Positions 1 to 8,856 of a DNA stretch of 46,208 bases are shown here, piece after piece; the stretch's first letter is position 1, and each line of letters opens with the position of its first letter. The translations under genes were made by a program, and so were the position numbers. Source of the stretch: Oscillospiraceae bacterium (lineage in GTDB: Bacteria > Bacillota > Clostridia > Oscillospirales > Ruminococcaceae); assembly GCA_024695445.1 (NCBI GenBank), contig JAILIG010000053.1, positions 1-46,208 of the forward strand, in the 5' to 3' direction. The notes below the pieces were generated by a model that worked only from the letters and a program-made list of their open reading frames with translations, searched no databases and had not been told where the DNA came from.

Positions 1-1
1 A

Positions 2-307
2 AAGTTCCGCCTCGGAAAGCACGGAGCGACGCCGTTTTTTATCTCCATGGCAAAGGCGAAGGAGTTGCTGTTTGACGCAATTGAATCGGCGTATACGCTG
101 GAGACGGAGCACGGAAAAGGGTTCCTGCTGATCTACAAGTTCCCGGAGGGCAACAACAAAAATTATAAGCTTGTTGCGGAACTCTATGACAAACAGAACC
201 TGAACCGACAGGCACAGGCCATCATTGCATCGCCGAGTTATGATCTGGCGAAGCAAATTGCATATTCGGCGGAAATTGTCCCGCTCACAGAGGCGGATAT
301 GAAATGA
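2..307 (+). CDS. 3' end of an unrecognised gene (5' end outside window)
   Basis: The reading frame is open from base 2 to the TGA at 305-307. The gene therefore probably begins before the window. The internal ATG at 47 has no Shine-Dalgarno sequence in front of it and is unlikely to be the true start. The visible 101 residues are a soluble, charged alpha/beta-looking C-terminus with no membrane segment and no motif I recognise. The stop lies 18 bases before aroB, so it is probably the preceding gene of the same operon. I do not assign a function. It is not visibly DAHP synthase, the missing first enzyme of the pathway encoded downstream. Confidence 0.55.
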   Translation, partial: KFRLGKHGATPFFISMAKAKELLFDAIESAYTLETEHGKGFLLIYKFPEGNNKNYKLVAELYDKQNLNRQAQAIIASPSYDLAKQIAYSAEIVPLTEADMK

Positions 308-325
308 TTTGGGAGGAAATTGCTA

Positions 326-1396
326 ATGCAAACGCAGATACTCACGACCGGTACCGGCGAATCGTATCCGATTACGGTCAGGCATGACCTGCTGAACAGC
401 ATCGGGGAGACTTTGACGGAGCGAATCGCGCCTTGCCGTGTTATGCTTGTGAGCGATGAAAATGTCGCACCGCTCTACGCAGACCGGACTGCGAAATCCC
501 TCGAAGCAGCTGGATTTTTCGTATCCAGGTTCGTGACGCCGGCCGGCGAGGAGAGCAAATCGGTCCGCGTTTTCGGCAAGCTTCTGGAAGCAATGTGCGA
601 GGCACATCTGACACGCAGCGATCTGGCTGTTGCGCTTGGCGGCGGCGTGATCGGCGATCTCACAGGATTTGCAGCGGGTTGTTATTTGCGTGGCATCCGT
701 TTTGTGCAGCTTCCGACAACACTTTTGGCTGCTGTTGATGCTTCGGTCGGCGGAAAAACTGCCGTGAATCTTGAACATGGAAAAAATCTTGCCGGACTGT
801 TTCATCAGCCGATTGGTGTATATTGCGACATTGATACTATGCGTACACTTGGCGATATGCAGCTGCGCAACGGTGCGGCCGAAGCAATAAAGACCGGAAT
901 TCTCGGCGATCCGGGTTTGTTTGACATTTTTGAGAACGGCAATTATGAAGCAAATCTGGAGGCGGTCATTACCCGTTCGATTGCTTACAAGGCGAAGATT
1001 GTGGCAGAAGATCCGACAGAAAAAAGCGTGCGCAAGCTTTTGAATTTCGGACATACGCCGGCGCACGCGATTGAGCTTTTGAGTGATTTTGCGATCCCAC
1101 ATGGGTATGCAGTTGCAATCGGTATGTCGATGATGACGCGTGCCGCGAAAAGCCGCCAGATCGTTGATTCGGAGACTTGCAGCCGCATTATCCGCACGAT
1201 TGCACGCTCTGGCCTTGATACGAAATGCCCGTACAGTGCAAAGGAAATGGCAAAAATTGCTCTGCTTGACAAGAAGGCATCTGGACGGGATATTACCGTG
1301 ATTTTGCCGGAAGCGATCGGCCGCTGCCGAATGGAGAAGATTCCTCTCAGTGAGCTTGAAACACTGCTCGCAGAAGGGCTGGAGGAACAGGCATGA
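326..1396 (+). CDS. aroB: 3-dehydroquinate synthase AroB
   Basis: AroB converts DAHP to 3-dehydroquinate, the second step of the shikimate pathway, using NAD and a divalent metal. The protein has 356 residues, the usual length. Visible family motifs are GGGVIGDLTGF, the QLPTTLLAAVDASVGGKTA block and the metal ligands in AAEAIKTG, NFGHTPAHAIE and PHGYAVAIGM. I chose the ATG at 326 over an in-frame TTG at 320 because GGGAGGA at 311-317 is correctly spaced from it. Its stop overlaps the aroA start by four bases (ATGA), so the two are probably translationally coupled. The cytosolic enzyme looks intact. Confidence 0.97.
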   Translation: MQTQILTTGTGESYPITVRHDLLNSIGETLTERIAPCRVMLVSDENVAPLYADRTAKSLEAAGFFVSRFVTPAGEESKSVRVFGKLLEAMCEAHLTRSDLAVALGGGVIGDLTGFAAGCYLRGIRFVQLPTTLLAAVDASVGGKTAVNLEHGKNLAGLFHQPIGVYCDIDTMRTLGDMQLRNGAAEAIKTGILGDPGLFDIFENGNYEANLEAVITRSIAYKAKIVAEDPTEKSVRKLLNFGHTPAHAIELLSDFAIPHGYAVAIGMSMMTRAAKSRQIVDSETCSRIIRTIARSGLDTKCPYSAKEMAKIALLDKKASGRDITVILPEAIGRCRMEKIPLSELETLLAEGLEEQA

Positions 1397-2688
1397 ATGT
1401 CATATGTTATCCTTCCGCTTTAAACGGGACGGTTTCAGCAATTCCGTCCAAATCGGACGCGCATCGCAAGCTGATTTGCACAGCGCTTTCTGGAACAGGC
1501 GGAATGCTTCCGCTGTTTCCACCGTTCTGCGATGATATTGCGGCTACTGTTCGCTGCCTCGAATCTTTGGGCGCAGGCTTTTCGCAATCAGATGAGGGGC
1601 TGTGCGTAACACCAATCACCGCAAGAGACCGAGCGGAGCTTGACTGCGGAGAAAGCGGTTCTACCCTGCGATTTCTGCTGCCTGTTGCTTCTGCAATTTG
1701 TAATCAAGTTGCTGTTACCGGCTCCGGCAGACTGCCGGAACGCCCCATTTCAGCACTGACAGACGCGATGTCCGCTCATGGCGTACACTTTGGTGGGTTG
1801 AAACTTCCTTTCACTGCTTCCGGAAAACTTGAGGGCGGAAAATACGAGATTCCCGGGAACATCAGTTCGCAATTTTTGAGTGGCTTGCTGATGGCGCTGC
1901 CGCTGTGCAGCGTGGACAGCGAAATACAACTCACAACCGCGCTCCAGTCATCGGCTTATGTCGATATGACGCTCCGGACGCTTCGTGAATTCGACGCGGA
2001 AATCAAGGTGTCTACAGAAAAATCCGGATTTCCGACCTATCGCGTAATGCATGGAGTCCTTTCCTGTCCGGAACGGCTGACGATTGACGGAGACTGGTCT
2101 AATGCCGCGTTCTGGCTGGCGGCCGGCGCTATCCAAAAGGATAAAAAAGCTTCGATTACAGTAAAGGGGCTGAGTGCCGACTCGACGCAAGGGGATTCTT
2201 TGATCTGGAAAATCTTACGGGATACAGGCGCGGATGTTTCACATGAATTTGACGCATTTACGGTAAAAACAGCGAGAAACTACACCGCGGATATCTCAAT
2301 GGAAAGGATACCGGATCTTCTGCCGATTCTCGCGGTCAGAGCGGCTTGCACAAGCGAAATTGATAACTGGTCAAATTTTGTGAATGCGGGACGGCTCCGT
2401 TTGAAAGAATCTGACCGCCTTACAGCAACTGCACGGCTTCTTGAATCACTCGGCATAGATGTTCGGGAGCAGCCGGATTCCCTGTCTGTGCACGGCGGAC
2501 AGATACATGGCGGAATCGTTGACGGTGTTAACGACCACCGCATTGTGATGGCGGCAGCGATTGCGGCAATATCAGCTGATTCTCCCGTTAAGATTTTGGG
2601 GGCGGAGGCAGTGAACAAATCCTATCCTACTTTCTTCGAGGATTACCGTTCTTTGGGCGGAAAATGCGTTTTTGAAGGAAACGATTGA
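1393..2688 (+). CDS. aroA: EPSP synthase (3-phosphoshikimate 1-carboxyvinyltransferase) AroA
   Basis: AroA joins phosphoenolpyruvate to shikimate-3-phosphate. The 431-residue protein shows the N-terminal PSKSDAHR substrate loop, the CGESGSTLRF motif in place of the longer enterobacterial loop, RPI, SSQFLSGLL, the RLKESDR catalytic block and DHRIVMA near the C-terminus. A GGAGG at 1381-1385 lies 7 bases before the ATG and inside the end of aroB, which fits coupled translation. The phosphoshikimate it uses comes from the AroK half of the fusion protein at 7170. The domain order (two inverse alpha/beta domains) appears complete. Confidence 0.97.
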   Translation: MNVICYPSALNGTVSAIPSKSDAHRKLICTALSGTGGMLPLFPPFCDDIAATVRCLESLGAGFSQSDEGLCVTPITARDRAELDCGESGSTLRFLLPVASAICNQVAVTGSGRLPERPISALTDAMSAHGVHFGGLKLPFTASGKLEGGKYEIPGNISSQFLSGLLMALPLCSVDSEIQLTTALQSSAYVDMTLRTLREFDAEIKVSTEKSGFPTYRVMHGVLSCPERLTIDGDWSNAAFWLAAGAIQKDKKASITVKGLSADSTQGDSLIWKILRDTGADVSHEFDAFTVKTARNYTADISMERIPDLLPILAVRAACTSEIDNWSNFVNAGRLRLKESDRLTATARLLESLGIDVREQPDSLSVHGGQIHGGIVDGVNDHRIVMAAAIAAISADSPVKILGAEAVNKSYPTFFEDYRSLGGKCVFEGND

Positions 2689-2689
2689 T

Positions 2690-3154
2690 ATGAATATTCA
2701 GCTGATTCAAGCAAATTTGCAGGACGCGGAAAAGATTTGGCGAATGCAGGTCCAGGCGTTTGCAGAGCAGTATGAAAGGTATCAGGACCATGACACGAAT
2801 CCTGCAAATGAGTCGCTTGAAAAGGTGCAAGATCGTCTGAATCAGCCTGACACATACTATTATATAATTGTGGCTGACGGAGCAGAAACCGGCGCAATTC
2901 GTGTGATTGATCCGAAAAACGGGGCATCAAAGCGCATCTCTCCGCTGTTTCTTCTACCGGAATATCGCGGTATCGGGATTGGCAGTGCGGCGATTTTGGC
3001 GGCCGAGATAATCCATGGCTCTGAAAACTGGACGCTTTCGATGATATTACAAGAGACCGACAACTGTCGCTTTTATGAAAAAAACGGATATCAAAAGACC
3101 GACAAGCAGAAAAAACTTAACGATCAAACTACTCTGGCTTTCTACCGGAAATGA
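2690..3154 (+). CDS. GNAT-family N-acetyltransferase
   Basis: This 154-residue protein has the GNAT fold. The acetyl-CoA pyrophosphate loop is visible as LPEYRGIGIGSAA (R/Q-x-x-G-x-G), followed by the C-terminal NCRFYEKNGYQK segment typical of the family. The substrate cannot be told. The start is the ATG at 2690, one base after the aroA stop; AAGGA at 2675-2679 inside aroA serves as the ribosome site. An upstream in-frame TTG at 2672 would overlap aroA and lacks a site. The gene is not part of the shikimate pathway, although its position inside the aro operon means it is co-transcribed with it. Confidence 0.85.
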   Translation: MNIQLIQANLQDAEKIWRMQVQAFAEQYERYQDHDTNPANESLEKVQDRLNQPDTYYYIIVADGAETGAIRVIDPKNGASKRISPLFLLPEYRGIGIGSAAILAAEIIHGSENWTLSMILQETDNCRFYEKNGYQKTDKQKKLNDQTTLAFYRK

Positions 3155-3160
3155 GGAAAT

Positions 3161-4060
3161 ATGGACATTCTTGTGACAGGCGGAACAGTGTTTGTCAGCC
3201 GTGCGGCGGCCGAATGGTTCTCCGCACGCGGAGATCGCGTTTTCGTACTGAACCGCGGCAGCCGTCCTCAACCGGACGGGGCTGTTTTGGTACGGGCTGA
3301 CCGCCGCGATTTAGGCGGCATTCTAAAACGATATTGCTTTGACGCGGTGTTGGACATGACAGCTTATTCAGGCGAGGATGTGCGCCTGCTGCTGGATGCG
3401 CTTGGCGACTTTGGGCAGTATGTCTTGCTGAGCTCCAGCGCGGTTTACCCGGAGACGCTTCCGCAGCCGTTTCGGGAGTCGCAGCCTGTCGGATTGAATT
3501 GTTACTGGGACGATTATGGAATAGGCAAAATCGATGCAGAATCTGAACTTTTGGCACGGATTCCGACGGCCTGCATCATTCGACCGCCCTACCTTTGCGG
3601 CTGCGGCAACAATCTGTATCGGGAGGCGTTTATCTTTGAATGCGCGGAAATCGGGCTTCCGGTTTTTCTGCCGGAGCGTTCGGATTTGCGACTGCAATTC
3701 TGCTGTATTTCAGAGCTTTGCAAGCTGATCGAGCAGGTTCTGATGAAGCAGCCCTCTGCACATATCTTGAATGTCGGCGACGAAAAGATGGTTTCTGCGG
3801 AGGAATGGATTCGTATTTGTTCTGATATTGCCGGTAGAAGCTGTGAGATTCGGTACGCCTCTGAAACGGCACCTGTTCGGGAATATTTCCCGTTCCGCAA
3901 TTACAACTACTGCCTTGATGTTACGAGTGCAATGTCAATATCGCCGTACAGTACACCGCTTGAAGCGTCGTTAAAGGCGGGATATGCATGGTGGATAATG
4001 CATCGGGAGGAAGTCAGACGAAAGCCATTTATAGATTATATTGCAAAACATCTCTTTTGA
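3161..4060 (+). CDS. NAD-dependent epimerase/dehydratase (extended SDR family)
   Basis: The 299-residue protein begins with the Rossmann nucleotide-binding motif in a TGGTxF form (LVTGGTVFVS) and carries SSSAVYP and a YGIGK (YxxxK) catalytic signature, so it is an extended or atypical short-chain dehydrogenase/reductase. Similar proteins act on nucleotide sugars or mRNA-associated substrates; the substrate here is unknown. It starts 6 bases after the acetyltransferase stop with GAGGAAA as ribosome site. A 77-base gap separates it from aroC. It is a second gene of no obvious aromatic role inside the aro operon, possibly acquired as a pair with the acetyltransferase. Confidence 0.8.
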   Translation: MDILVTGGTVFVSRAAAEWFSARGDRVFVLNRGSRPQPDGAVLVRADRRDLGGILKRYCFDAVLDMTAYSGEDVRLLLDALGDFGQYVLLSSSAVYPETLPQPFRESQPVGLNCYWDDYGIGKIDAESELLARIPTACIIRPPYLCGCGNNLYREAFIFECAEIGLPVFLPERSDLRLQFCCISELCKLIEQVLMKQPSAHILNVGDEKMVSAEEWIRICSDIAGRSCEIRYASETAPVREYFPFRNYNYCLDVTSAMSISPYSTPLEASLKAGYAWWIMHREEVRRKPFIDYIAKHLF

Positions 4061-4137
4061 CCGGACAGTAAAGTGCTGTTTATGGCCTTAAAATGCTTCC
4101 GGTTTTGCAAGATAAACCATTTTGAAAGGAGAACCTC

Positions 4138-5250
4138 ATGGCATCATCTTTCGGTGAAACTTTGCGCGTCTCAGTCTTCGGAGAGTCGCACGGCACGGCA
4201 ATCGGCGCGGTCGCGGACGGGCTGCCGGCTGGCGAAACGGTTGACGAAGCGATTCTTTTGGACTTTATGCAACGGCGTCAGGGTGGCAAAAATGAGCTCT
4301 CGACTGCCCGAAAAGAGCCGGATGTTCCCCGATTTCTCAGCGGCCTGACAGACGGCCGGACAAACGGCTTTCCGCTTTGCATTGAGATTGAAAACACGAA
4401 TACACGCTCCGGAGATTACAAGAATCTTGCGGATATCCCGCGCCCTTCTCACGCGGATTACACCGCGTATGTCAAGTGGAACGGACAGGCTGATCTGCGT
4501 GGCGGCGGTCATTTTTCCGGACGCCTGACCGCTCCGCTCTGTGCAGTCGGCGGAGTTGCTTTGCAGATTCTTGCGCGACGCGGAATTGCGGTCGGCGCAC
4601 ATCTGTATTCGGTCGGGCAAACTGAAGATACGCCCTTTCCGATGTTGCCGGATCCTGGCTTATTTGACAAAATTGCTGCGAAAAAGTTTCCGGTAATAAA
4701 TGACGAGGCAGGCGCTGCAATGCAGCGGGAAATCCTTGCCGCACGGGAGGCGCTGGACTCCGTCGGAGGGACGGTGGAGTGCGTGATTACGGGCCTGCCT
4801 GCCGGTCTGGGCGATCCGATGTTTGACGGGATCGAGAACCGGATGGCGCGTGCGCTGTTCGGGATTCCGGCGGTCAAGGGGCTGGAGTTCGGCGGCGGAT
4901 TTGCACTGTCTGCGATGCGCGGCTCTCGGGCAAACGATCCCTTTACAGTTGACGAAAATGGCGTAATTACGACGGAAACGAACCACAGCGGCGGCGTGCA
5001 GGGCGGCATTACAAACGGGATGCCGCTACGCTTCCGAGTCGGTTTCAAGCCGACACCCTCGATTGCACAGATGCAGCGTTCCGTCTCGATTTCCGAGAAA
5101 ATAAACGCTGCGCTTGAGATCCGCGGGAGGCATGATCCGTGCATCGTGCAGCGTGCGGTTCCGGTCGTGGAAGCGGTCGCTGCGCTGGTCACGCTGGATG
5201 TTTTGCTTTCGGACGGGCGCTTCGGTGAGCTGGGGACGGTCGCCGTCTGA
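4138..5250 (+). CDS. aroC: chorismate synthase AroC
   Basis: AroC makes chorismate from EPSP with reduced FMN. The 370-residue protein shows all three family signatures: GESHGTAIGAVADGLPAG near the start, GGGHFSGRLTA in the middle, and RGRHDPCIVQRAVPVVEA near the C-terminus. RRQGGKNELSTARKEPD and GGVQGGITNGMP, both flavin/substrate contacts, are also present. AAAGGAG at 4125-4131 is 6 bases from the ATG. The product feeds directly into pheA two genes downstream. Confidence 0.97.
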   Translation: MASSFGETLRVSVFGESHGTAIGAVADGLPAGETVDEAILLDFMQRRQGGKNELSTARKEPDVPRFLSGLTDGRTNGFPLCIEIENTNTRSGDYKNLADIPRPSHADYTAYVKWNGQADLRGGGHFSGRLTAPLCAVGGVALQILARRGIAVGAHLYSVGQTEDTPFPMLPDPGLFDKIAAKKFPVINDEAGAAMQREILAAREALDSVGGTVECVITGLPAGLGDPMFDGIENRMARALFGIPAVKGLEFGGGFALSAMRGSRANDPFTVDENGVITTETNHSGGVQGGITNGMPLRFRVGFKPTPSIAQMQRSVSISEKINAALEIRGRHDPCIVQRAVPVVEAVAALVTLDVLLSDGRFGELGTVAV

Positions 5251-5314
5251 CTTTAAATTACAACCAAATTGCAGACGAACTTTCTGCTGCAATTTCTGTG
5301 CCGAAGGAGGACTT

Positions 5315-5887
5315 ATGCGGCGCTTCAAAACGGTTTCACTGCCTCTTGCGCTGATCTGCGCGCTGAACTTGACCGGCTGTGTCAAAAAGGCTCCTCAGCG
5401 CGATACCTCTCATGATCTGGAGGATGCGAAGCAGGCACTATATAAGTATGTTGCTTGTGAAAATGTTGCACAGCTTGCTGACTGTGTTTACGAAGCGGAT
5501 CTTGCGGCGAAGCTTCTGGAGAACAGGGCATTGGACGGACTGCGGTTTTCGCCGGGCCCGGTTTCACCTGATGATCTGAACATTCTTTCGGTTGAGGAGA
5601 TTCCGCCGGAAAACTACGAGGGATTTCAGACATTGTTCGCTTTTGCTGCCGTGGCTGCCGGTGTGGACGAAATACGCCCTTTTACGGTGGATGCAGGCTA
5701 TTATTTCACGGTCAGGGGGGACTGTACTCCTGAGGGCTACCACTTTCAGACGACGGATACTGTCGCGGTCATCCGCATCGCGGAGGAGGGGTGGCGCATT
5801 GGGAATATTCATATCGGAGACGGCTATGACATCCGGGTGATACAAGACGAGAGTGAAACAAATTCGGACGAAAATGCTCTGGAGTGA
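5315..5887 (+). CDS. predicted lipoprotein of unknown function
   Basis: The protein has 190 residues. It starts with a classic lipoprotein signal: MRRFK, a hydrophobic stretch, then the lipobox LTGC with the acylated cysteine at about residue 22. After that comes a soluble domain rich in acidic residues. I chose the ATG at 5315 because AAGGAGG at 5304-5310 is well placed and because it exposes the signal peptide. I do not recognise the mature domain, which has the size of a NTF2-like or SnoaL-like fold, but no motif proves that. It sits between aroC and pheA, with the pheA start 12 bases after its stop. Confidence 0.75.
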   Translation: MRRFKTVSLPLALICALNLTGCVKKAPQRDTSHDLEDAKQALYKYVACENVAQLADCVYEADLAAKLLENRALDGLRFSPGPVSPDDLNILSVEEIPPENYEGFQTLFAFAAVAAGVDEIRPFTVDAGYYFTVRGDCTPEGYHFQTTDTVAVIRIAEEGWRIGNIHIGDGYDIRVIQDESETNSDENALE

Positions 5888-5899
5888 AAGGAAATTGCT

Positions 5900-7048
5900 A
5901 TGGAATTATCGGAAATTCGCACACAGCTCGACGCGATTGACGGGCAGCTCACAGACCTTTTCGTGCAGCGCATGACGCTGGTCGATCAGGTCGCCGACAT
6001 CAAGCTTCGAAACCGCACGCATCAGCTTTACGATCCTGTCCGTGAACGCGAGATTTTAATGAAGGTACGCGAAAAAGCGGGCTCCGAATACGGCTCGTCG
6101 GCGCATCAGCTTTTCCGGACGGTGCTGGAGCTGTCGCGTGCGCGGCAGGCTGCCAGACTGATTCCCGCGACGACGGTCGCTGCGAGAGTGGCCGCGATGT
6201 GTGCGAACGAACAGGCGATTTTCCCGACAGAAGGGCGAATTGCGGTCTCCGGCATCGAGGGCTGTCACGCGGGTGCGGCGGCGGAACGGCTGTTCCCGCG
6301 CGGCGATCTGGTCTTTCTGAACGGCTTCCGCGCCGTCGTACAGGCGGTGCAGGCAGGCCTTTGCAGGTACGGAATCCTCCCGATCGAGAATTCGAGCAAC
6401 GGCTCCGTGCGCACGGTTTACGACCTGCTCCGCGAGCCAGACCTGTGCATCGTGCGTTCGGCACGGCTCCTGATTCGTCATATCTTGCTCGGCCAGCCGC
6501 AGACGAAGATCGAACAAATCCGCACGATCTTCACGCATGAACAGGCGGCAGGGCAGTGCAGCCGGTTCCTCGCCGGCCTCAAGGATGTCGATGTGATTCC
6601 CTGCACGAGCACGGCACACGCCGCGCAGCGTGCTGCGGACGCAAATTCGCCTGATGTTGCTGCGATTTCCGGCGAGAGCTGCGCGAAGCTTTACGGCCTC
6701 TCGATCCTCTCGGATTCGATTCAGAACACCGAAAACAACGACACGCGCTTCCTCTGCGTCACGAAGGGAGCAGCGTGCTTTGCCGGGGCGGAGCGCATGA
6801 GCCTCATGGTCAGCTGCGCGAATTCTCCGGGCGCATTATACCACATGATTGCGAAAATTTCCGCACTCGGCATCAACATGGTCAAGCTCGAAAGTATCCC
6901 GATTCCGGGCACAAATTTCGCCTACCGGTTCCTGATTGATCTGGAGTGCAATATTCACCAGGAGGGCGTGCTCGGATTGCTCTGCGAGCTGGAGCATTCC
7001 TGCGATCAGTTCACACTGCTCGGCAACTATACGGAAATTATCGGCTGA
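5900..7048 (+). CDS. pheA: bifunctional chorismate mutase / prephenate dehydratase PheA
   Basis: The enzyme takes chorismate to prephenate and then to phenylpyruvate for phenylalanine. Its 382 residues contain an N-terminal AroQ-type chorismate mutase (about 1-85; LSEIRTQLDAIDGQL, then DPVREREIL). Next is the prephenate dehydratase domain (about 105-285) with YGILPIENSSNGSV, THEQAAGQC and the NNDTRFLC (TRF) motif. A C-terminal ACT domain (about 300-375; SPGALYHMIAKI, then KLESIPIPG with the ESRP-like site) usually binds phenylalanine for feedback control. The start ATG follows AAAGGA closely. A 121-base gap precedes the next gene. Confidence 0.96.
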   Translation: MELSEIRTQLDAIDGQLTDLFVQRMTLVDQVADIKLRNRTHQLYDPVREREILMKVREKAGSEYGSSAHQLFRTVLELSRARQAARLIPATTVAARVAAMCANEQAIFPTEGRIAVSGIEGCHAGAAAERLFPRGDLVFLNGFRAVVQAVQAGLCRYGILPIENSSNGSVRTVYDLLREPDLCIVRSARLLIRHILLGQPQTKIEQIRTIFTHEQAAGQCSRFLAGLKDVDVIPCTSTAHAAQRAADANSPDVAAISGESCAKLYGLSILSDSIQNTENNDTRFLCVTKGAACFAGAERMSLMVSCANSPGALYHMIAKISALGINMVKLESIPIPGTNFAYRFLIDLECNIHQEGVLGLLCELEHSCDQFTLLGNYTEIIG

Positions 7049-7169
7049 TGTTTCCGCGGCGCGGCAGATGTGTACTGCCCTCGAAACGACGCTGCTGATT
7101 CGGATGCTCTTTCTGAAAATTCAAACGATGTTGCGGGTGAAACATCCTGCACGAAGGAGTGATGGGCTC

Positions 7170-8456
7170 ATGCCCGCTTACAAGACACCGTTCGGGCTGA
7201 TCGGCTGCCCGCTCGGCCACAGCATTTCGCCGCAGATCCACACGGCACTCGGGAATCCCGACTATTCGCTCTATCCGCTCGAACCGGAGGAAATTAAGGA
7301 TTTCCTGGCAGATACGCGGATTTTGGGACTGAATGTCACGATTCCGTACAAGCGAACGGTCATCCCGTTCTGCGCATCGCTCGATCCCGCCGCAGAGGCG
7401 ATCGGCAGCGTCAACACGCTGGTCCGGCAGCCGGACGGCGCGTGGAAGGGCTACAATACCGACGCCTTCGGGCTGCGGCAGATGATGCGCGCCGCGGGGC
7501 TTTCCTTTGCGGGGCAGGATGTTCTGGTGCTCGGCAACGGCGGTGTGTCGCAGACCGTGCAGGCGGTCGCAGGGCAGGACGGCGCCGCGTCCGTGACGGT
7601 TCTGAGCCGGTCGGGTGCGCATTCCTACGCCGATCTTCCGCAATTTTATCCGATTTCGACCTTGATCGTCAACGCGACACCGGTCGGAATGTACCCGAAT
7701 GCCGGCGAAATGCTGGCGGATCCTGCAAAATTTTCCCGTTTGCGCGGCGTCGCGGAGCTGATTTACAATCCGGCGCGCACTGCCCTGATGCAGCGCGCCA
7801 GGTCCTGCGGTATCCCGTGTGCGGGCGGCCTGACGATGCTGGTTGCACAGGCGAAAGCGGCGGCTGAGCTGTTCTCCGGCCGGCGCATTGCGGATGATAT
7901 GATCGCACAGATCGGCTCGAAAATGCAGCAGGATGCGGAAAATATTGTGCTGATCGGAATGCCGGGCAGCGGAAAGACGGTCATCGGGGAGGCGCTCGGC
8001 GTGCTGACCGGACGCCGCGTCATCGACACGGACGCGGAAATTGTCAAAGCTGCCGGCAAGCCCATTCCGGAGATTTTTGCGGAATCGGGCGAGGCGGAAT
8101 TCCGGCGGCTGGAGACCGAAGCCGTGCGCAGAGCCGGTGCAGAGCGCGGCATTATTCTCGTGACGGGCGGCGGCGTCGTCACGCGGGCGGAGAACGCAGA
8201 ACCGCTGCGCAGCAACGGCAAGATATACCAGATTTGCAGGCCGACGGCGGAGCTGAGCCGTGACGGGCGGCCGCTTTCGCAGGGGGCAGACCTCGAACAG
8301 ATGGCCGCGGCGCGGATGCCGCTTTACCGTGCGCTGGCCGATTGTGAAATTGAAAATAACCGCACACCGCAGGACGCGGCGGCGGCAGTCTGGAGTGATT
8401 TTTGTGCATATTCTCGTGCTGAATGGGCCGAATTTGAATCTGCTGGGACTCCGTGA
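7170..8456 (+). CDS. aroE-aroK: fused shikimate dehydrogenase - shikimate kinase (AroE-AroK)
   Basis: One frame of 428 residues encodes two consecutive pathway enzymes. The AroE half (about 1-250) reduces 3-dehydroshikimate with NADPH. It shows GHSISP, NVTIPYK with the catalytic lysine, YNTDAFG with the catalytic aspartate, LGNGGVSQT as nucleotide loop and NATPVGMYP. The AroK half (from about 258) phosphorylates shikimate. It shows the Walker A loop GMPGSGKT at about residue 263, DTDAEI and GGGVV, and a lid with DGRPL. AAGGAG at 7154-7159 supports the ATG at 7170. Its last 53 bases overlap aroQ. The fused arrangement is uncommon and could couple the two reactions. Confidence 0.94.
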   Translation: MPAYKTPFGLIGCPLGHSISPQIHTALGNPDYSLYPLEPEEIKDFLADTRILGLNVTIPYKRTVIPFCASLDPAAEAIGSVNTLVRQPDGAWKGYNTDAFGLRQMMRAAGLSFAGQDVLVLGNGGVSQTVQAVAGQDGAASVTVLSRSGAHSYADLPQFYPISTLIVNATPVGMYPNAGEMLADPAKFSRLRGVAELIYNPARTALMQRARSCGIPCAGGLTMLVAQAKAAAELFSGRRIADDMIAQIGSKMQQDAENIVLIGMPGSGKTVIGEALGVLTGRRVIDTDAEIVKAAGKPIPEIFAESGEAEFRRLETEAVRRAGAERGIILVTGGGVVTRAENAEPLRSNGKIYQICRPTAELSRDGRPLSQGADLEQMAAARMPLYRALADCEIENNRTPQDAAAAVWSDFCAYSRAEWAEFESAGTP

Positions 8457-8850
8457 GCCGGAGAAATACGGGACGGGGACGCTGGCCGAGCTGACGGTGA
8501 TGATTGAACGGGAGGCGGAGCGTCTCGGCGTGACGGTGGAGTTTTTCCAGTCGAATCACGAGGGAGCGCTGGTGGACCGCATTCAGGCGGCCTACGGCAG
8601 GGCAGACGGGATTCTCATTAATCCCGCGGCGTATACGCACACGAGCGTGGCGCTGCTGGATGCGGTAAAGGCGGTGCAGATTCCGACGGTTGAGGTGCAT
8701 ATTACGGATCCGGACACGCGGGAGGATTTCCGGCGGGTATCGTACATCCGGGCGGCGTGCATAGCGACGGTAAAGGGAAAGGGCTTTGCGGGCTATCTGG
8801 AGGGACTGCGGATACTGGCGGGCGCGGAGCCTGCGCAGGCAATGCCCTAA
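8404..8850 (+). CDS. aroQ: type II 3-dehydroquinate dehydratase AroQ
   Basis: AroQ dehydrates 3-dehydroquinate to 3-dehydroshikimate. The 148-residue protein has the type II motifs: LNGPNLNLLGLREP, the catalytic tyrosine loop EKYGTGTL, FQSNHEGALVDRIQ, INPAAYTHTS and EVHITDPDTREDF. The start is a GTG at 8404, supported by GGAG at 8392-8395 eight bases upstream. The first residues (HILVLNGPN) then align with the family's usual N-terminus. It overlaps the aroE-aroK frame by 53 bases, so the two are probably translationally coupled. It is the last gene of the operon; a strong terminator follows within 60 bases. Confidence 0.96.
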   Translation: MHILVLNGPNLNLLGLREPEKYGTGTLAELTVMIEREAERLGVTVEFFQSNHEGALVDRIQAAYGRADGILINPAAYTHTSVALLDAVKAVQIPTVEVHITDPDTREDFRRVSYIRAACIATVKGKGFAGYLEGLRILAGAEPAQAMP

Positions 8851-8856
8851 AGCTTT

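Noticed and set aside
47-307. Complete 86-residue gene at the left edge
   Set aside because: The frame is open to the window edge and the internal ATG has no ribosome site, so a truncated larger gene is more likely.
5258-5290. Terminator between aroC and the lipoprotein gene (AAATTGCA / TGCAATTT stem)
   Set aside because: The stem is AT-rich, the loop is 14 bases and no T run follows, so it is unlikely to stop transcription.
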